The notes under the pieces were generated by a model, which did not search any database, was not told where the DNA came from, and saw only the letters and a list, made by a program, of their open reading frames with translations. Shown here one piece after another: positions 1 to 5,548 of a DNA stretch of 6,893 nucleotides. The translations under genes and the position numbers were made by a program. How positions within the stretch are numbered: the stretch's first letter is position 1; every line of letters begins with the position of its first letter. This DNA comes from an uncultured Pelolinea sp. GTDB taxonomy: Bacteria; Chloroflexota; Anaerolineae; Anaerolineales; Anaerolineaceae. The stretch covers positions 1-6,893 of the forward strand of contig CALGUJ010000310.1 of assembly GCA_937902055.1 (NCBI GenBank). The letters run 5' to 3'.

Positions 1-47
1 CGGTAAATTTTTGATCGTTTTATCGCGAAATTCAAAAAAAAATGATA

Positions 48-57
48 TAAGCGCTTA
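48..57. promoter_or_regulatory. Palindrome TAAGCGCTTA, possible LacI-type operator
   Basis: This is a perfect 10-bp palindrome with a central CG. LacI/GalR-family operators commonly have this kind of centre (AAGCGCTT). It lies about 205 bp before the first gene and far from its promoter, so it may belong to a gene left of the window. A 10-bp palindrome can arise by chance; the operator reading is weak inference. Confidence 0.2.
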
Positions 58-203
58 CCTGCATTGAAAAGATTCCACAATAATCCACCAATAGTTTTAA
101 CGGATTATTTACTGAGTAATACCCTGGTCCTGATTGCCAGATTCAGCATTCCTCAGCCAGGCACACAGGTGGGGGGGGTGGATGGATATAGGACATGATA
201 AAT

Positions 204-227
204 AACGCGGAAAAAAGAATCCGCGTT
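204..227. repeat. Perfect 8-bp inverted repeat abutting the operon promoter
   Basis: AACGCGGA (204-211) and TCCGCGTT (220-227) are exact inverse complements separated by an 8-base A-rich loop. In RNA the stem could extend through one T-G wobble and two A-T pairs (201-230). It ends exactly where the extended -10 element begins. It could be a DNA operator covering the -35 region, or a hairpin terminator of an upstream transcript. The plus-strand 3' flank is only moderately T-rich, so a terminator reading is not strong. It lies upstream of the predicted start site, so it would not be part of the AI-2E operon mRNA. Confidence 0.55.
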
Positions 228-235
228 GTTATAAT
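227..235 (+). promoter_or_regulatory. Extended -10 promoter of the AI-2E/small protein/isomerase operon
   Basis: TG (227-228), one base, then TATAAT (230-235) is a perfect extended -10 element for the housekeeping sigma factor. No credible -35 hexamer lies 16-18 bp upstream, because the inverted repeat occupies that space; extended -10 promoters can do without one. Transcription would begin near 242, giving a leader of about 21 nt before the ATG at 263. That leader is A-rich and has no clear Shine-Dalgarno. Confidence 0.6.
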
Positions 236-262
236 TACGTAGAATGTAGAAACTAAAAAAGA

Positions 263-1516
263 ATGAAAGAGCCTGAACAAAAATCAGCTTCCCCCCAATG
301 GAGCGCCACCACCAAGGCGATTGTTTCGTTATTGATCCTGGCGGCGGTAGTAACCTTGGTCATCCGGTTCTCGAGCTTGATGTCCACATTGGTGACTGCC
401 ATCGTGATCGCAATCCTGCTTTACCCATTGGCTGAATGGATCAATCGCAAAATCAAGATTTCGTGGGGTTGGGCGGTTACCATCGTTTATTTACTCACCC
501 TCATAATCACTTTTGGGTTGCTTACGCTGGGCGGGATTGCCATTGTCAACCAGATCCAAAGTTTTATTCTATTCTTGCAGGATAGCCTGGGAGCAATCTC
601 TTCGTTCTTCGAGCGATTGACCACTACGGTTGTAACCATCGGCCCATTTGTGCTTGATTTCACCTATATCAACTGGACCAATATCAGCAATCAATTGCTT
701 TCCACGCTGGAACCGTTCCTTTCCAACCTGGGCAATTTCCTGGGTGGAATTGCTTCCGGTACAGCCGGTTTTATCGGTTCTTTGTTACTGGCTTTGGTGA
801 TCTCCTTCTTGCTGTTGAATGAGAGCGGCGGCAAACGCAGCAACATCCTGGCTTTCAACATGCCTGCTTACCGGGAGGATTACACGATCCTGAAGACCCG
901 GATCAATACCATCTGGAACGTGTTCATCCGCGGGCAATCGATTGTTTATTTCCTGCGTTTTATTATGTATCTGATCATCCTCAGTATTTTTCGCGTGCGG
1001 TTTGTATTCGGCATGGCTTTGGTTGCTACAATTGGGAATTTCATACCTTATCTCGGCGTTGCAATTTCCTGGATCACGATATTTCTGGTGGCTTTGCTGC
1101 AGGGCAGCACCGCTTATGGACTCAATCCCTTACCTTATGCTTTGATTGTGATGGGTACCGGATGGATCACCGATAACATGTACGATACTTTTTTCAGCCC
1201 TAGATTTCTGGCCAATGCGCTGGATGTGCATCCGGCGGCAATCCTGGTGGGCGTTTTCGTCGGATTGAACCTGTTCGGTTTTTGGGGCATGGTTCTGGCA
1301 GCTCCTACCATCGCTACGTTGAAGCTGTTACTGAATTATGTCGGAAAGAAACTGACCGACCAGGATCCCTGGGCCGATTCTCTGACGGACGAGGGTTCCG
1401 AAAAAAAACCGCCCGTTTTCGGCAGGAGAATAAAAACGGTTTATTCCTGGCTAAAGAAACAATATCGGAAGATCGAAACCAAATTAAATAGAAGTGAAAA
1501 AAAGAAGGAGAATTAA
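263..1516 (+). CDS. AI-2E family (PerM/YdiK-type) membrane transporter
   Basis: This 417-residue polytopic inner-membrane protein matches the AI-2E transporter family (PF01594), whose members include the autoinducer-2 exporter TqsA and Na+/H+ antiporter-like proteins; most members have unknown substrates. Hydrophobic segments lie near residues 19-37, 40-56, 68-95, 158-186, 224-245, 248-282 and 340-367. The family signatures are visible: Asn-Phe-Ile-Pro-Tyr-Leu-Gly near residues 256-262, and a late block with His-Pro, then Leu-Phe-Gly-x-x-Gly and Ala-Ala-Pro near 328-353. Length is slightly above the usual 340-380 because of a charged, lysine-rich cytoplasmic tail of about 50 residues (about 366-417). 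The ATG at 263 puts the first membrane segment at the expected distance and follows a promoter by 21 nt. It is the first gene of a probable three-gene operon; its stop codon directly touches the next ATG. The substrate cannot be read from sequence. Confidence 0.9.
   Translation: MKEPEQKSASPQWSATTKAIVSLLILAAVVTLVIRFSSLMSTLVTAIVIAILLYPLAEWINRKIKISWGWAVTIVYLLTLIITFGLLTLGGIAIVNQIQSFILFLQDSLGAISSFFERLTTTVVTIGPFVLDFTYINWTNISNQLLSTLEPFLSNLGNFLGGIASGTAGFIGSLLLALVISFLLLNESGGKRSNILAFNMPAYREDYTILKTRINTIWNVFIRGQSIVYFLRFIMYLIILSIFRVRFVFGMALVATIGNFIPYLGVAISWITIFLVALLQGSTAYGLNPLPYALIVMGTGWITDNMYDTFFSPRFLANALDVHPAAILVGVFVGLNLFGFWGMVLAAPTIATLKLLLNYVGKKLTDQDPWADSLTDEGSEKKPPVFGRRIKTVYSWLKKQYRKIETKLNRSEKKKEN
1505..1510 (+). 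promoter_or_regulatory. Shine-Dalgarno AAGGAG for the 66-residue protein
   Basis: AAGGAG sits six bases before the ATG at 1517, inside the last codons of the transporter gene. It is the clearest ribosome binding site in the window. It supports both the start codon and the reality of the small gene, and it suggests translational coupling with the transporter. Confidence 0.75.
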
Positions 1517-1717
1517 ATGAGCGAGCAACCTGAAACGAACATTGAAAGTATCGTGGAGACCGAGGATAATTTTTTCTATAAAGCACAGGAACCGGATGGG
1601 GAGATTACCTATCATTTGCAGTTCAACAACGTGACCATGCATTTCTTCACTGAAGAATGGCAGGTTGCCCTCGATTTCCTTGAGAAAGTCGTCGCTGCCT
1701 CAAAAAAGATGAAATAG
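1517..1717 (+). CDS. Small protein of unknown function (66 residues)
   Basis: I do not recognise this family. The protein is acidic at the N-terminus (many Glu in residues 1-30) and ends in a basic Lys-Lys-Met-Lys. The middle alternates polar and hydrophobic residues in two likely beta strands (about 29-35 and 38-43), followed by an amphipathic helix (about 45-63). That suggests a compact beta-beta-alpha domain. There is no signal peptide, membrane segment, cysteine or zinc motif, so it is probably cytosolic. The strong Shine-Dalgarno, the zero-base junction with the transporter stop codon and the 18-base gap to the isomerase all argue that it is a real, co-translated gene. It could be an accessory or regulatory partner of the transporter, but only position supports that. 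Confidence 0.75.
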   Translation: MSEQPETNIESIVETEDNFFYKAQEPDGEITYHLQFNNVTMHFFTEEWQVALDFLEKVVAASKKMK

Positions 1718-1735
1718 AGAACGGAACGCGAATCA

Positions 1736-2797
1736 ATGAATCTGGACAACGCATCGCAGTTTAGTGAATTGGATGCCAGCAATATGCTGGGTGCGATTCA
1801 AGAATTACCTGATCAATTATTGAAAGCATGGGAGACTGCCAATCGCCTGCCTCTACCTGAGAAGAAGAATTTTTCAAGGATTATCGTGGCGGGCATGGGC
1901 GGTTCTGCAATTGGAGCGGACATTCTTGCATCCTACATTTTTAACCAGTGCAATGTTCCCTTAACCATTTTACGTGGTTATCAGCTTCCGGCCTGGGCAA
2001 GCGGTCCTGACGATTTGGTGATCTGCTCTTCCCATTCGGGCAACACTGAAGAGACACTGGCAGTTTTTCAGGAAGCGCTCAACAAGAAGTGCACATTGAT
2101 GGCAGTGTCAACAGGCGGCCGCTTGACTGAGCTGGCAACCGAGAATAATTGCGTTGCGTGGGTATTCAATCATAAAGGTCAACCCCGCGCGGCGGTTGGA
2201 TATTCCTTCGGATTGCTGTTGAACCTGTTCACCAGGTTGAATCTTATACCGGTGCAATCCGGTGAGGTAGACAAAGCCGTATCGGAGATGCGGGCTCTGC
2301 TTGGGGAGATCGACGCAGCCGTACCCGTAACCAAAAACCTTGCCAAACGCATCGCCGGCCAGGCGGTTGGCCGTATACCGGTGGTTTTCGGAACGGAATT
2401 TCTCGAACCGGTAGCCCGGCGATGGAAAACGCAATGGAATGAGATTGGAAAATGCCCGGCACAATTCGAGTTCCTGCCGGAAGCGGACCACAATACCCTG
2501 GCGGGTCTGGTTTGCCCGGAGGAACTGGTTTATAAAACTTACGCGGTCTTCCTTACCTCCGGGAGGTACCAGGAGCGGAACCAAAAACGGTACGAATTGA
2601 CAGCTGAAACATTCATGGTCTCTGGTGCGTGTATCGACAAAATCATCTGCTCCGGTTCCACAAAACTGGCAGAGATCTGGAAGACAATTTTGCTGGGCGA
2701 TCTGATCTCTTTTTACACCGCCATGTTATACGAGGTCGATCCAACCCCGGTGGAGGCGCTCGAGGATTTCAAACGAGCGATGAAGAAACAGATTTAG
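1736..2797 (+). CDS. Bifunctional phosphoglucose/phosphomannose isomerase
   Basis: This 353-residue cytosolic SIS-domain enzyme interconverts glucose-6-phosphate or mannose-6-phosphate with fructose-6-phosphate. It belongs to the PGI/PMI type first characterised in archaea such as Pyrobaculum. The first SIS domain shows Gly-Met-Gly-Gly-Ser-Ala-Ile-Gly (53-60) and Ser-His-Ser-Gly-Asn-Thr-Glu-Glu-Thr (99-107), the phosphosugar-binding signatures. Catalytic candidates typical of the family are present: Glu236 in Trp-Asn-Glu, His252 in Asp-His-Asn, and a C-terminal Lys (about 346) after Asp-Pro-Thr-Pro-Val-Glu. Length fits the bacterial members (about 350) and exceeds the roughly 300-residue archaeal ones. 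The ATG at 1736 gives a normal N-terminus; the ribosome site before it (GAGAACGGAA region) is weak. It is the last gene of the operon, followed by a terminator. The enzyme links glycolysis with mannose-derived sugar nucleotides for glycans. Confidence 0.9.
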   Translation: MNLDNASQFSELDASNMLGAIQELPDQLLKAWETANRLPLPEKKNFSRIIVAGMGGSAIGADILASYIFNQCNVPLTILRGYQLPAWASGPDDLVICSSHSGNTEETLAVFQEALNKKCTLMAVSTGGRLTELATENNCVAWVFNHKGQPRAAVGYSFGLLLNLFTRLNLIPVQSGEVDKAVSEMRALLGEIDAAVPVTKNLAKRIAGQAVGRIPVVFGTEFLEPVARRWKTQWNEIGKCPAQFEFLPEADHNTLAGLVCPEELVYKTYAVFLTSGRYQERNQKRYELTAETFMVSGACIDKIICSGSTKLAEIWKTILLGDLISFYTAMLYEVDPTPVEALEDFKRAMKKQI

Positions 2798-2826
2798 GTA
2801 CGCAAAGAATTGGAGCTCAATAATGC

Positions 2827-2850
2827 GGCCGGGTAATTCCCGGCCTTTTT
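2827..2850 (+). terminator. Intrinsic terminator closing the isomerase operon
   Basis: GGCCGGG (2827-2833) and CCCGGCC (2839-2845) form a perfect 7-bp all-GC stem with a five-base TAATT loop, followed at once by T5 and a further A/T-rich stretch. It lies 30 bases past the isomerase stop codon. It isolates the first operon from dinB. Confidence 0.9.
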
Positions 2851-2915
2851 ATTAAATAAAGGTTTTTCGGAGCGGTTCTCTAACGCGTGATGAATATTTA
2901 ATGGGATAGAACATA

Positions 2916-2937
2916 ATTGCTAAAATACCAAAGCAAT
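2916..2937. promoter_or_regulatory. Inverted repeat over the dinB promoter, candidate repressor operator
   Basis: ATTGCT (2916-2921) and AGCAAT (2932-2937) are exact inverse complements separated by ten bases. The dyad spans the -35 box and most of the spacer and stops two bases before the -10. A protein bound here would block RNA polymerase. Since dinB is often under SOS control, a LexA-like repressor is a natural guess, but the sequence is neither the Gram-positive GAAC-N4-GTTC box nor the enteric CTGT-N8-ACAG box. A 6-bp dyad could be chance. Confidence 0.4.
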
Positions 2938-2945
2938 CCTATAAT
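2917..2945 (+). promoter_or_regulatory. Sigma-A promoter of dinB, predicted leaderless
   Basis: The -35 is TTGCTA (2917-2922, four of six consensus bases), then a 17-bp spacer, then a perfect TATAAT (2940-2945). The transcription start expected seven bases past the -10 is 2952-2953, which is the dinB ATG itself. No Shine-Dalgarno precedes that ATG. The TTG at 2917 that would lengthen the protein is part of the -35 box, so it cannot be the start of a transcript made from this promoter. Confidence 0.7.
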
Positions 2946-2952
2946 ATGGATA

Positions 2953-4146
2953 ATGACCCGAAAGATTCTGCACGTTGACCTGGATGCATTTTTTTGCGCA
3001 GTGGAAGAGAAGTTCGATCCTTCCCTGAGAGGAAAAGCCTTTGCTACCGGAGGCTCACCCGAAGGGCGGGGAGTGGTGACTTCCTGCTCGTATGCCGCGC
3101 GCAAACATGGCATCCATTCCGCCATGCCGATGATCCAGGCTTTACGCAAATACCCGGATTTGATGGTTGTCAGAGGGCATTATAAGGATTACACCGATTT
3201 TTCCAGACAGGTAATGGCGATCATCAGAGAGCTCACCCCGCTGGTTGAACAGATTTCGATCGATGAGGCATTCCTCGATGTGACCGATCTACCGCAGGAG
3301 GTGGCCGAAATCGCCAGGGAATTGCAGAAAAAGATATTTGACGCATTGGGTCTGCCTTGTTCCATCGGGGTTGCTTCAAACAAGCTGATGGCGAAGATTG
3401 CGACTAATATCGGCAAGTCGCGCCATACGGGCGACAACTACCCGATGGCGATTTTATACATCCCTCCGGGGACTGAAAAAGATTTCCTGGCGCCATTACC
3501 GATCAACGAAATGTGGGGAGTCGGGCCGAAATCCGCCGAGCGTTTCAGGGCTTTGGGAATAGAGAGGATAGGAGATATTCTCAAGTACCCGCTGCCATGG
3601 CTGCAGCAGCATTTCGGCAAGTTCGCATCTGACCTGTTGGAACGGGCTCAAGGAATCGACAACCGGTTGGTTGCGGAATATGAGGGTGTGAAATCGGTCA
3701 GCAATGAAGTGACTTTCTTTGAGGATCTGGGTGATCGGCAATTGTTGCTGCGCACCATTAGGGGAATATGCGAAAAAGTAGGCAGGCGCTTGCGCCATAA
3801 AGCGCTTTCCGGCAAGACAGTGCGCGTAAAAATCCGCTGGCCGAATTTTGAAACCATCACCCGGCAGGTTACGCTGCCGCAGCCAACCGATCAGGACAAA
3901 GTTATCTACGAAACTGCATGCGCATTATTCCTGAAAGAGTGGAAACTCGGGAAGAAAGTACGCTTGATCGGGGTGGGTGTGGCCCAGATCGGAGACGCTT
4001 ACCAACAACTTTCACTGCTGGATCATTCCTATGAGAAAGAAAAGAACCTGCTGGACGCGCTGGATGCATTGCACGAACGTTTCGGCAAGGATGCCATACA
4101 GAAGGGCATCCAGTCTGATAATTACCGCTCCTGGAAGGATTCGTAA
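2953..4146 (+). CDS. dinB: DNA polymerase IV (Y-family translesion polymerase)
   Basis: The product (397 residues from the ATG at 2953) is an error-prone, proofreading-free polymerase that copies past damaged bases and stalled forks. The N-terminal palm motif His-Val-Asp-Leu-Asp-Ala-Phe-Phe carries metal ligand Asp9 and the steric-gate Phe14. Ser-Ile-Asp-Glu-Ala (102-106) supplies the catalytic Asp104 and Glu105. The fingers have Gly-Arg-Gly-Val-Val-Thr and Tyr47/Arg50, which contact the incoming nucleotide. A thumb with helix-hairpin-helix residues (Gly-Val-Gly-Pro-Lys-Ser-Ala) and a little-finger domain follow. Gln-Leu-Ser-Leu-Leu (352-356) resembles the beta-clamp binding motif, and a further tail of about 40 residues follows it. 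I chose ATG 2953 over the in-frame TTG at 2917 because Pol IV normally begins a few residues before the first Asp motif and because the TTG lies in the promoter. The 3' end overlaps the opposing glycosyltransferase gene by 25 bp. Confidence 0.95.
   Translation: MTRKILHVDLDAFFCAVEEKFDPSLRGKAFATGGSPEGRGVVTSCSYAARKHGIHSAMPMIQALRKYPDLMVVRGHYKDYTDFSRQVMAIIRELTPLVEQISIDEAFLDVTDLPQEVAEIARELQKKIFDALGLPCSIGVASNKLMAKIATNIGKSRHTGDNYPMAILYIPPGTEKDFLAPLPINEMWGVGPKSAERFRALGIERIGDILKYPLPWLQQHFGKFASDLLERAQGIDNRLVAEYEGVKSVSNEVTFFEDLGDRQLLLRTIRGICEKVGRRLRHKALSGKTVRVKIRWPNFETITRQVTLPQPTDQDKVIYETACALFLKEWKLGKKVRLIGVGVAQIGDAYQQLSLLDHSYEKEKNLLDALDALHERFGKDAIQKGIQSDNYRSWKDS
4122..4146. other. Convergent 25-bp coding overlap of dinB and the glycosyltransferase
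   Basis: The dinB stop (TAA, 4144-4146) lies inside the last codons of the glycosyltransferase. The glycosyltransferase stop (TTA on the plus strand, 4122-4124) lies inside the last codons of dinB. No intrinsic terminator hairpin is visible near the junction, so the two mRNAs are expected to have complementary 3' ends. Confidence 0.85.
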
Positions 4147-5384
4147 TCCCGGATAGTCTGTTTATATAAGTCAATCATGCGGGGGGTGATGACATCCCAG
4201 GCGTAAGAGCGCGCGTAGGTGATGCTGTTACGCCCCATCTCCGTGCGCATATCCTGCTTGCAGATCAATTGCGTGAGGCGTTCCTCGAGAACTTCAACGT
4301 TATCGTTGGGGACGGTAAAACCGGTAACGCCATTCTGAACCAGGTGCTGCAAACCACCGACCTGCGTGGCGATCACCGGCGTTCCGCATGCCATGGCTTC
4401 AAGCGCGACCATACCGAAGGATTCATAGTGTGAAGGCATCACCACGATCTCGGCGGCCGAATAATAATATTGCAGCGTATCCTGGTCGCGTTTTCCCAGG
4501 AAAAGAACCAGGTCGCCGACACCCAATTCCCGGCACAAATTCTGGAGCCGGCGCATTTCCTGGTTCATATTTTGGTTGTCGGCATCCGGCTCGCCGCCAA
4601 TGATATAAAGGTAGTGCGGACATTCCGAAAGCACATCCGCATGGCGCAATTGGGCAATCGCCCGGATGAGGATGTCGATTCCCTTGAGCGGTTCGATGCG
4701 TCCCACAAACAACAGCATACGTTCATCTTTGGGAATTCCAACGAATTCCTTGGCTTCATCCGCCGGGATGGGATAGAAGCGGGTGATATCCACGCCGGGC
4801 GGGATAACCGCGATTTTTTCAGAGGGAGTCTGATACAAGTCCTCCAGGTGGGTTTTTTCATCGCTGGTGGCTGCCACGATTTTATCCGAGATTGTGATCG
4901 CTTCGCGTTCTCCCTCGATGCGCAAATCGCTCTCGATTTCCTGCGGGTTTTTCGCAATGCGGTTCTTCAGCAACGCGAGGGTATGGAACATGGAGATGAC
5001 AGGTTTATCCCAACTTTTCTTCAATTCCTCTGCAGCCAGGCCGGATAACCAATAGTGGCTGTGGATCAAGTCATAACGGATATTCTTTTGCTCGGCAAAC
5101 GCACAAATACCCGCTGTAAATTGGGGGATATGTTGTTTCAACTCAATCTTGGGCAGCGGGGATTCCGGACCGGCAGGTATGTGAACAACCCGGTTGCCGC
5201 AGCCCAGGTCATGCAGCACGTGCGGGACGTGTTCATCCTGCGAACGGGTGAAGACGTCTGCATGGATACCGTGCATGCCCAGGTAACGGGTAAGATCGCG
5301 GACATACACATTCATGCCGCCGGTGTCTTTGCCGCCCAGGGTGGCGAGTGGACAGGTGTGGTAGGAAAGGATCGCAACATTCAT
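4122..5384 (-). CDS. GT4-family glycosyltransferase, MshA-like
   Basis: The 420-residue protein is a retaining GT-B glycosyltransferase that transfers a sugar from a nucleotide donor, probably at the cytosolic membrane face or in the cytosol. The N-terminal domain has Gly-Gly-Met-Asn-Val-Tyr-Val (22-28, with Asn25), His-Ser-His-Tyr-Trp-Leu-Ser-Gly (108-115) and Phe-His-Thr-Leu (133-136). The C-terminal domain has Gly-Arg-Ile-Glu-Pro-Leu-Lys-Gly (228-235, with donor-phosphate residues Arg229 and Lys234) and the EX7E motif Glu321/Glu329 in the Glu-Ser-Phe-Gly block. These match MshA (inositol-phosphate N-acetylglucosaminyltransferase of mycothiol synthesis) and sucrose-phosphate-synthase-like enzymes. 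Acceptor and donor are uncertain, and no other mycothiol gene is in view. The in-frame GTG at 5438 is rejected because it would run into the tRNA gene; the ATG at 5384 gives the canonical N-terminus. No Shine-Dalgarno precedes it. Confidence 0.9.
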   Translation of the reverse strand: MNVAILSYHTCPLATLGGKDTGGMNVYVRDLTRYLGMHGIHADVFTRSQDEHVPHVLHDLGCGNRVVHIPAGPESPLPKIELKQHIPQFTAGICAFAEQKNIRYDLIHSHYWLSGLAAEELKKSWDKPVISMFHTLALLKNRIAKNPQEIESDLRIEGEREAITISDKIVAATSDEKTHLEDLYQTPSEKIAVIPPGVDITRFYPIPADEAKEFVGIPKDERMLLFVGRIEPLKGIDILIRAIAQLRHADVLSECPHYLYIIGGEPDADNQNMNQEMRRLQNLCRELGVGDLVLFLGKRDQDTLQYYYSAAEIVVMPSHYESFGMVALEAMACGTPVIATQVGGLQHLVQNGVTGFTVPNDNVEVLEERLTQLICKQDMRTEMGRNSITYARSYAWDVITPRMIDLYKQTIRDYESFQER

Positions 5385-5394
5385 GGTTTTATTC

Positions 5395-5424
5395 TTGTCG
5401 ATTATAACGGTAAACTGATATAAT
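5395..5424 (+). promoter_or_regulatory. Promoter of tRNA-Thr
   Basis: The -35 is TTGTCG (5395-5400, four of six consensus bases), then an 18-bp spacer, then a perfect TATAAT (5419-5424). The expected start near 5431 is about three bases before the mature tRNA 5' end at 5434. Its -35 box abuts the -10 of the divergent glycosyltransferase promoter, so the two polymerases should compete for this DNA. Confidence 0.65.
5401..5406 (-). promoter_or_regulatory. -10 element of the glycosyltransferase promoter
   Basis: Reading the minus strand, TATAAT occupies 5406 down to 5401. Transcription would start near 5394, leaving a leader of about ten bases before the ATG at 5384, too short for a normal ribosome site, and none is seen. 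No good -35 stands 16-18 bp upstream (the 17-bp position reads GCTAGA). The promoter is back to back with that of the tRNA gene. Confidence 0.5.
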
Positions 5425-5433
5425 CTAGCGCGT

Positions 5434-5506
5434 GCCACCGTAGCTCAGCCGGCAGAGCAGCCGCTTCGTAAGCGGCGGGTCAAGGGTTCGATTCCCTTCG
5501 GTGGCT
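5434..5506 (+). tRNA. tRNA-Thr (anticodon CGT)
   Basis: A full 73-base cloverleaf is present. The acceptor stem is GCCACCG (5434-5440) with CGGTGGC (5499-5505) and discriminator T5506. The D stem is GCTC/GAGC (5443-5446, 5455-5458) with an eight-base loop. The anticodon stem is GCCGC/GCGGC (5460-5464, 5472-5476) around the loop TTCGTAA, giving anticodon CGT at 5467-5469, which reads the threonine codon ACG. The variable loop is GGGTC. The T arm is AAGGG/CCCTT (5482-5486, 5494-5498) with loop TTCGATT. All stems are perfectly paired. CCA is not encoded, so it must be added by nucleotidyltransferase. A T-rich tract (5506-5515, one C inside) follows. Confidence 0.95.
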
Positions 5507-5548
5507 TTTCTTTTTAGGCCACTCAATCCACTGGATGGGGAATAATTC

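Larger units (their letters stand above)
1..262. other. Non-coding region upstream of the AI-2E transporter operon
   Basis: No reading frame here looks like a gene. A plus-strand frame is open from base 2 to a TGA at 65-67, but 21 codons at the window edge cannot be told from chance. The region holds an A9 run (34-42), a 10-bp perfect palindrome (48-57), an 11-bp dyad TTACTGAGTAA (109-119), a G8 run (171-178), an 8-bp inverted repeat (204-227) and an extended -10 promoter (227-235). No tRNA cloverleaf was found by eye. The upstream gene, if any, lies outside the window and its orientation is unknown. Confidence 0.6.

Noticed and set aside
171..178. G8 run as a phase-variation tract
   Set aside because: It lies about 50 bp upstream of the promoter -10 and outside any reading frame, so length change has no evident effect; a single tract of this size is not evidence.
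2108..2584. Minus-strand open frame of 158 codons inside the isomerase
   Set aside because: It is the shadow of a well-conserved enzyme, including its catalytic region; no independent signals.
263..2797. Quorum-sensing operon based on the AI-2E transporter name
   Set aside because: The family name is misleading for most members, and no luxS, lsr or receptor gene is present.
2917..2952. TTG start giving a 12-residue longer DNA polymerase IV
   Set aside because: The TTG is the -35 box and the extra codons contain the -10 box; family members start near the ATG at 2953.
4470..5048. Plus-strand open frame of 192 codons inside the glycosyltransferase
   Set aside because: It is antisense to conserved glycosyltransferase motifs, has no ribosome site or promoter and reads like low-quality composition.
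4122..5384. Mycothiol biosynthesis based on MshA similarity
   Set aside because: The GT4 motifs are shared with other transferases and no mshB, mshC or mshD is in view; substrate cannot be assigned.
5055..5423. Plus-strand open frame of 122 codons before the tRNA
   Set aside because: It is entirely antisense to the glycosyltransferase N-terminal domain and its promoter; no family features.
5385..5438. GTG start giving an 18-residue longer glycosyltransferase
   Set aside because: It would begin within the tRNA gene on the other strand and includes the promoter; the ATG at 5384 fits the family N-terminus.
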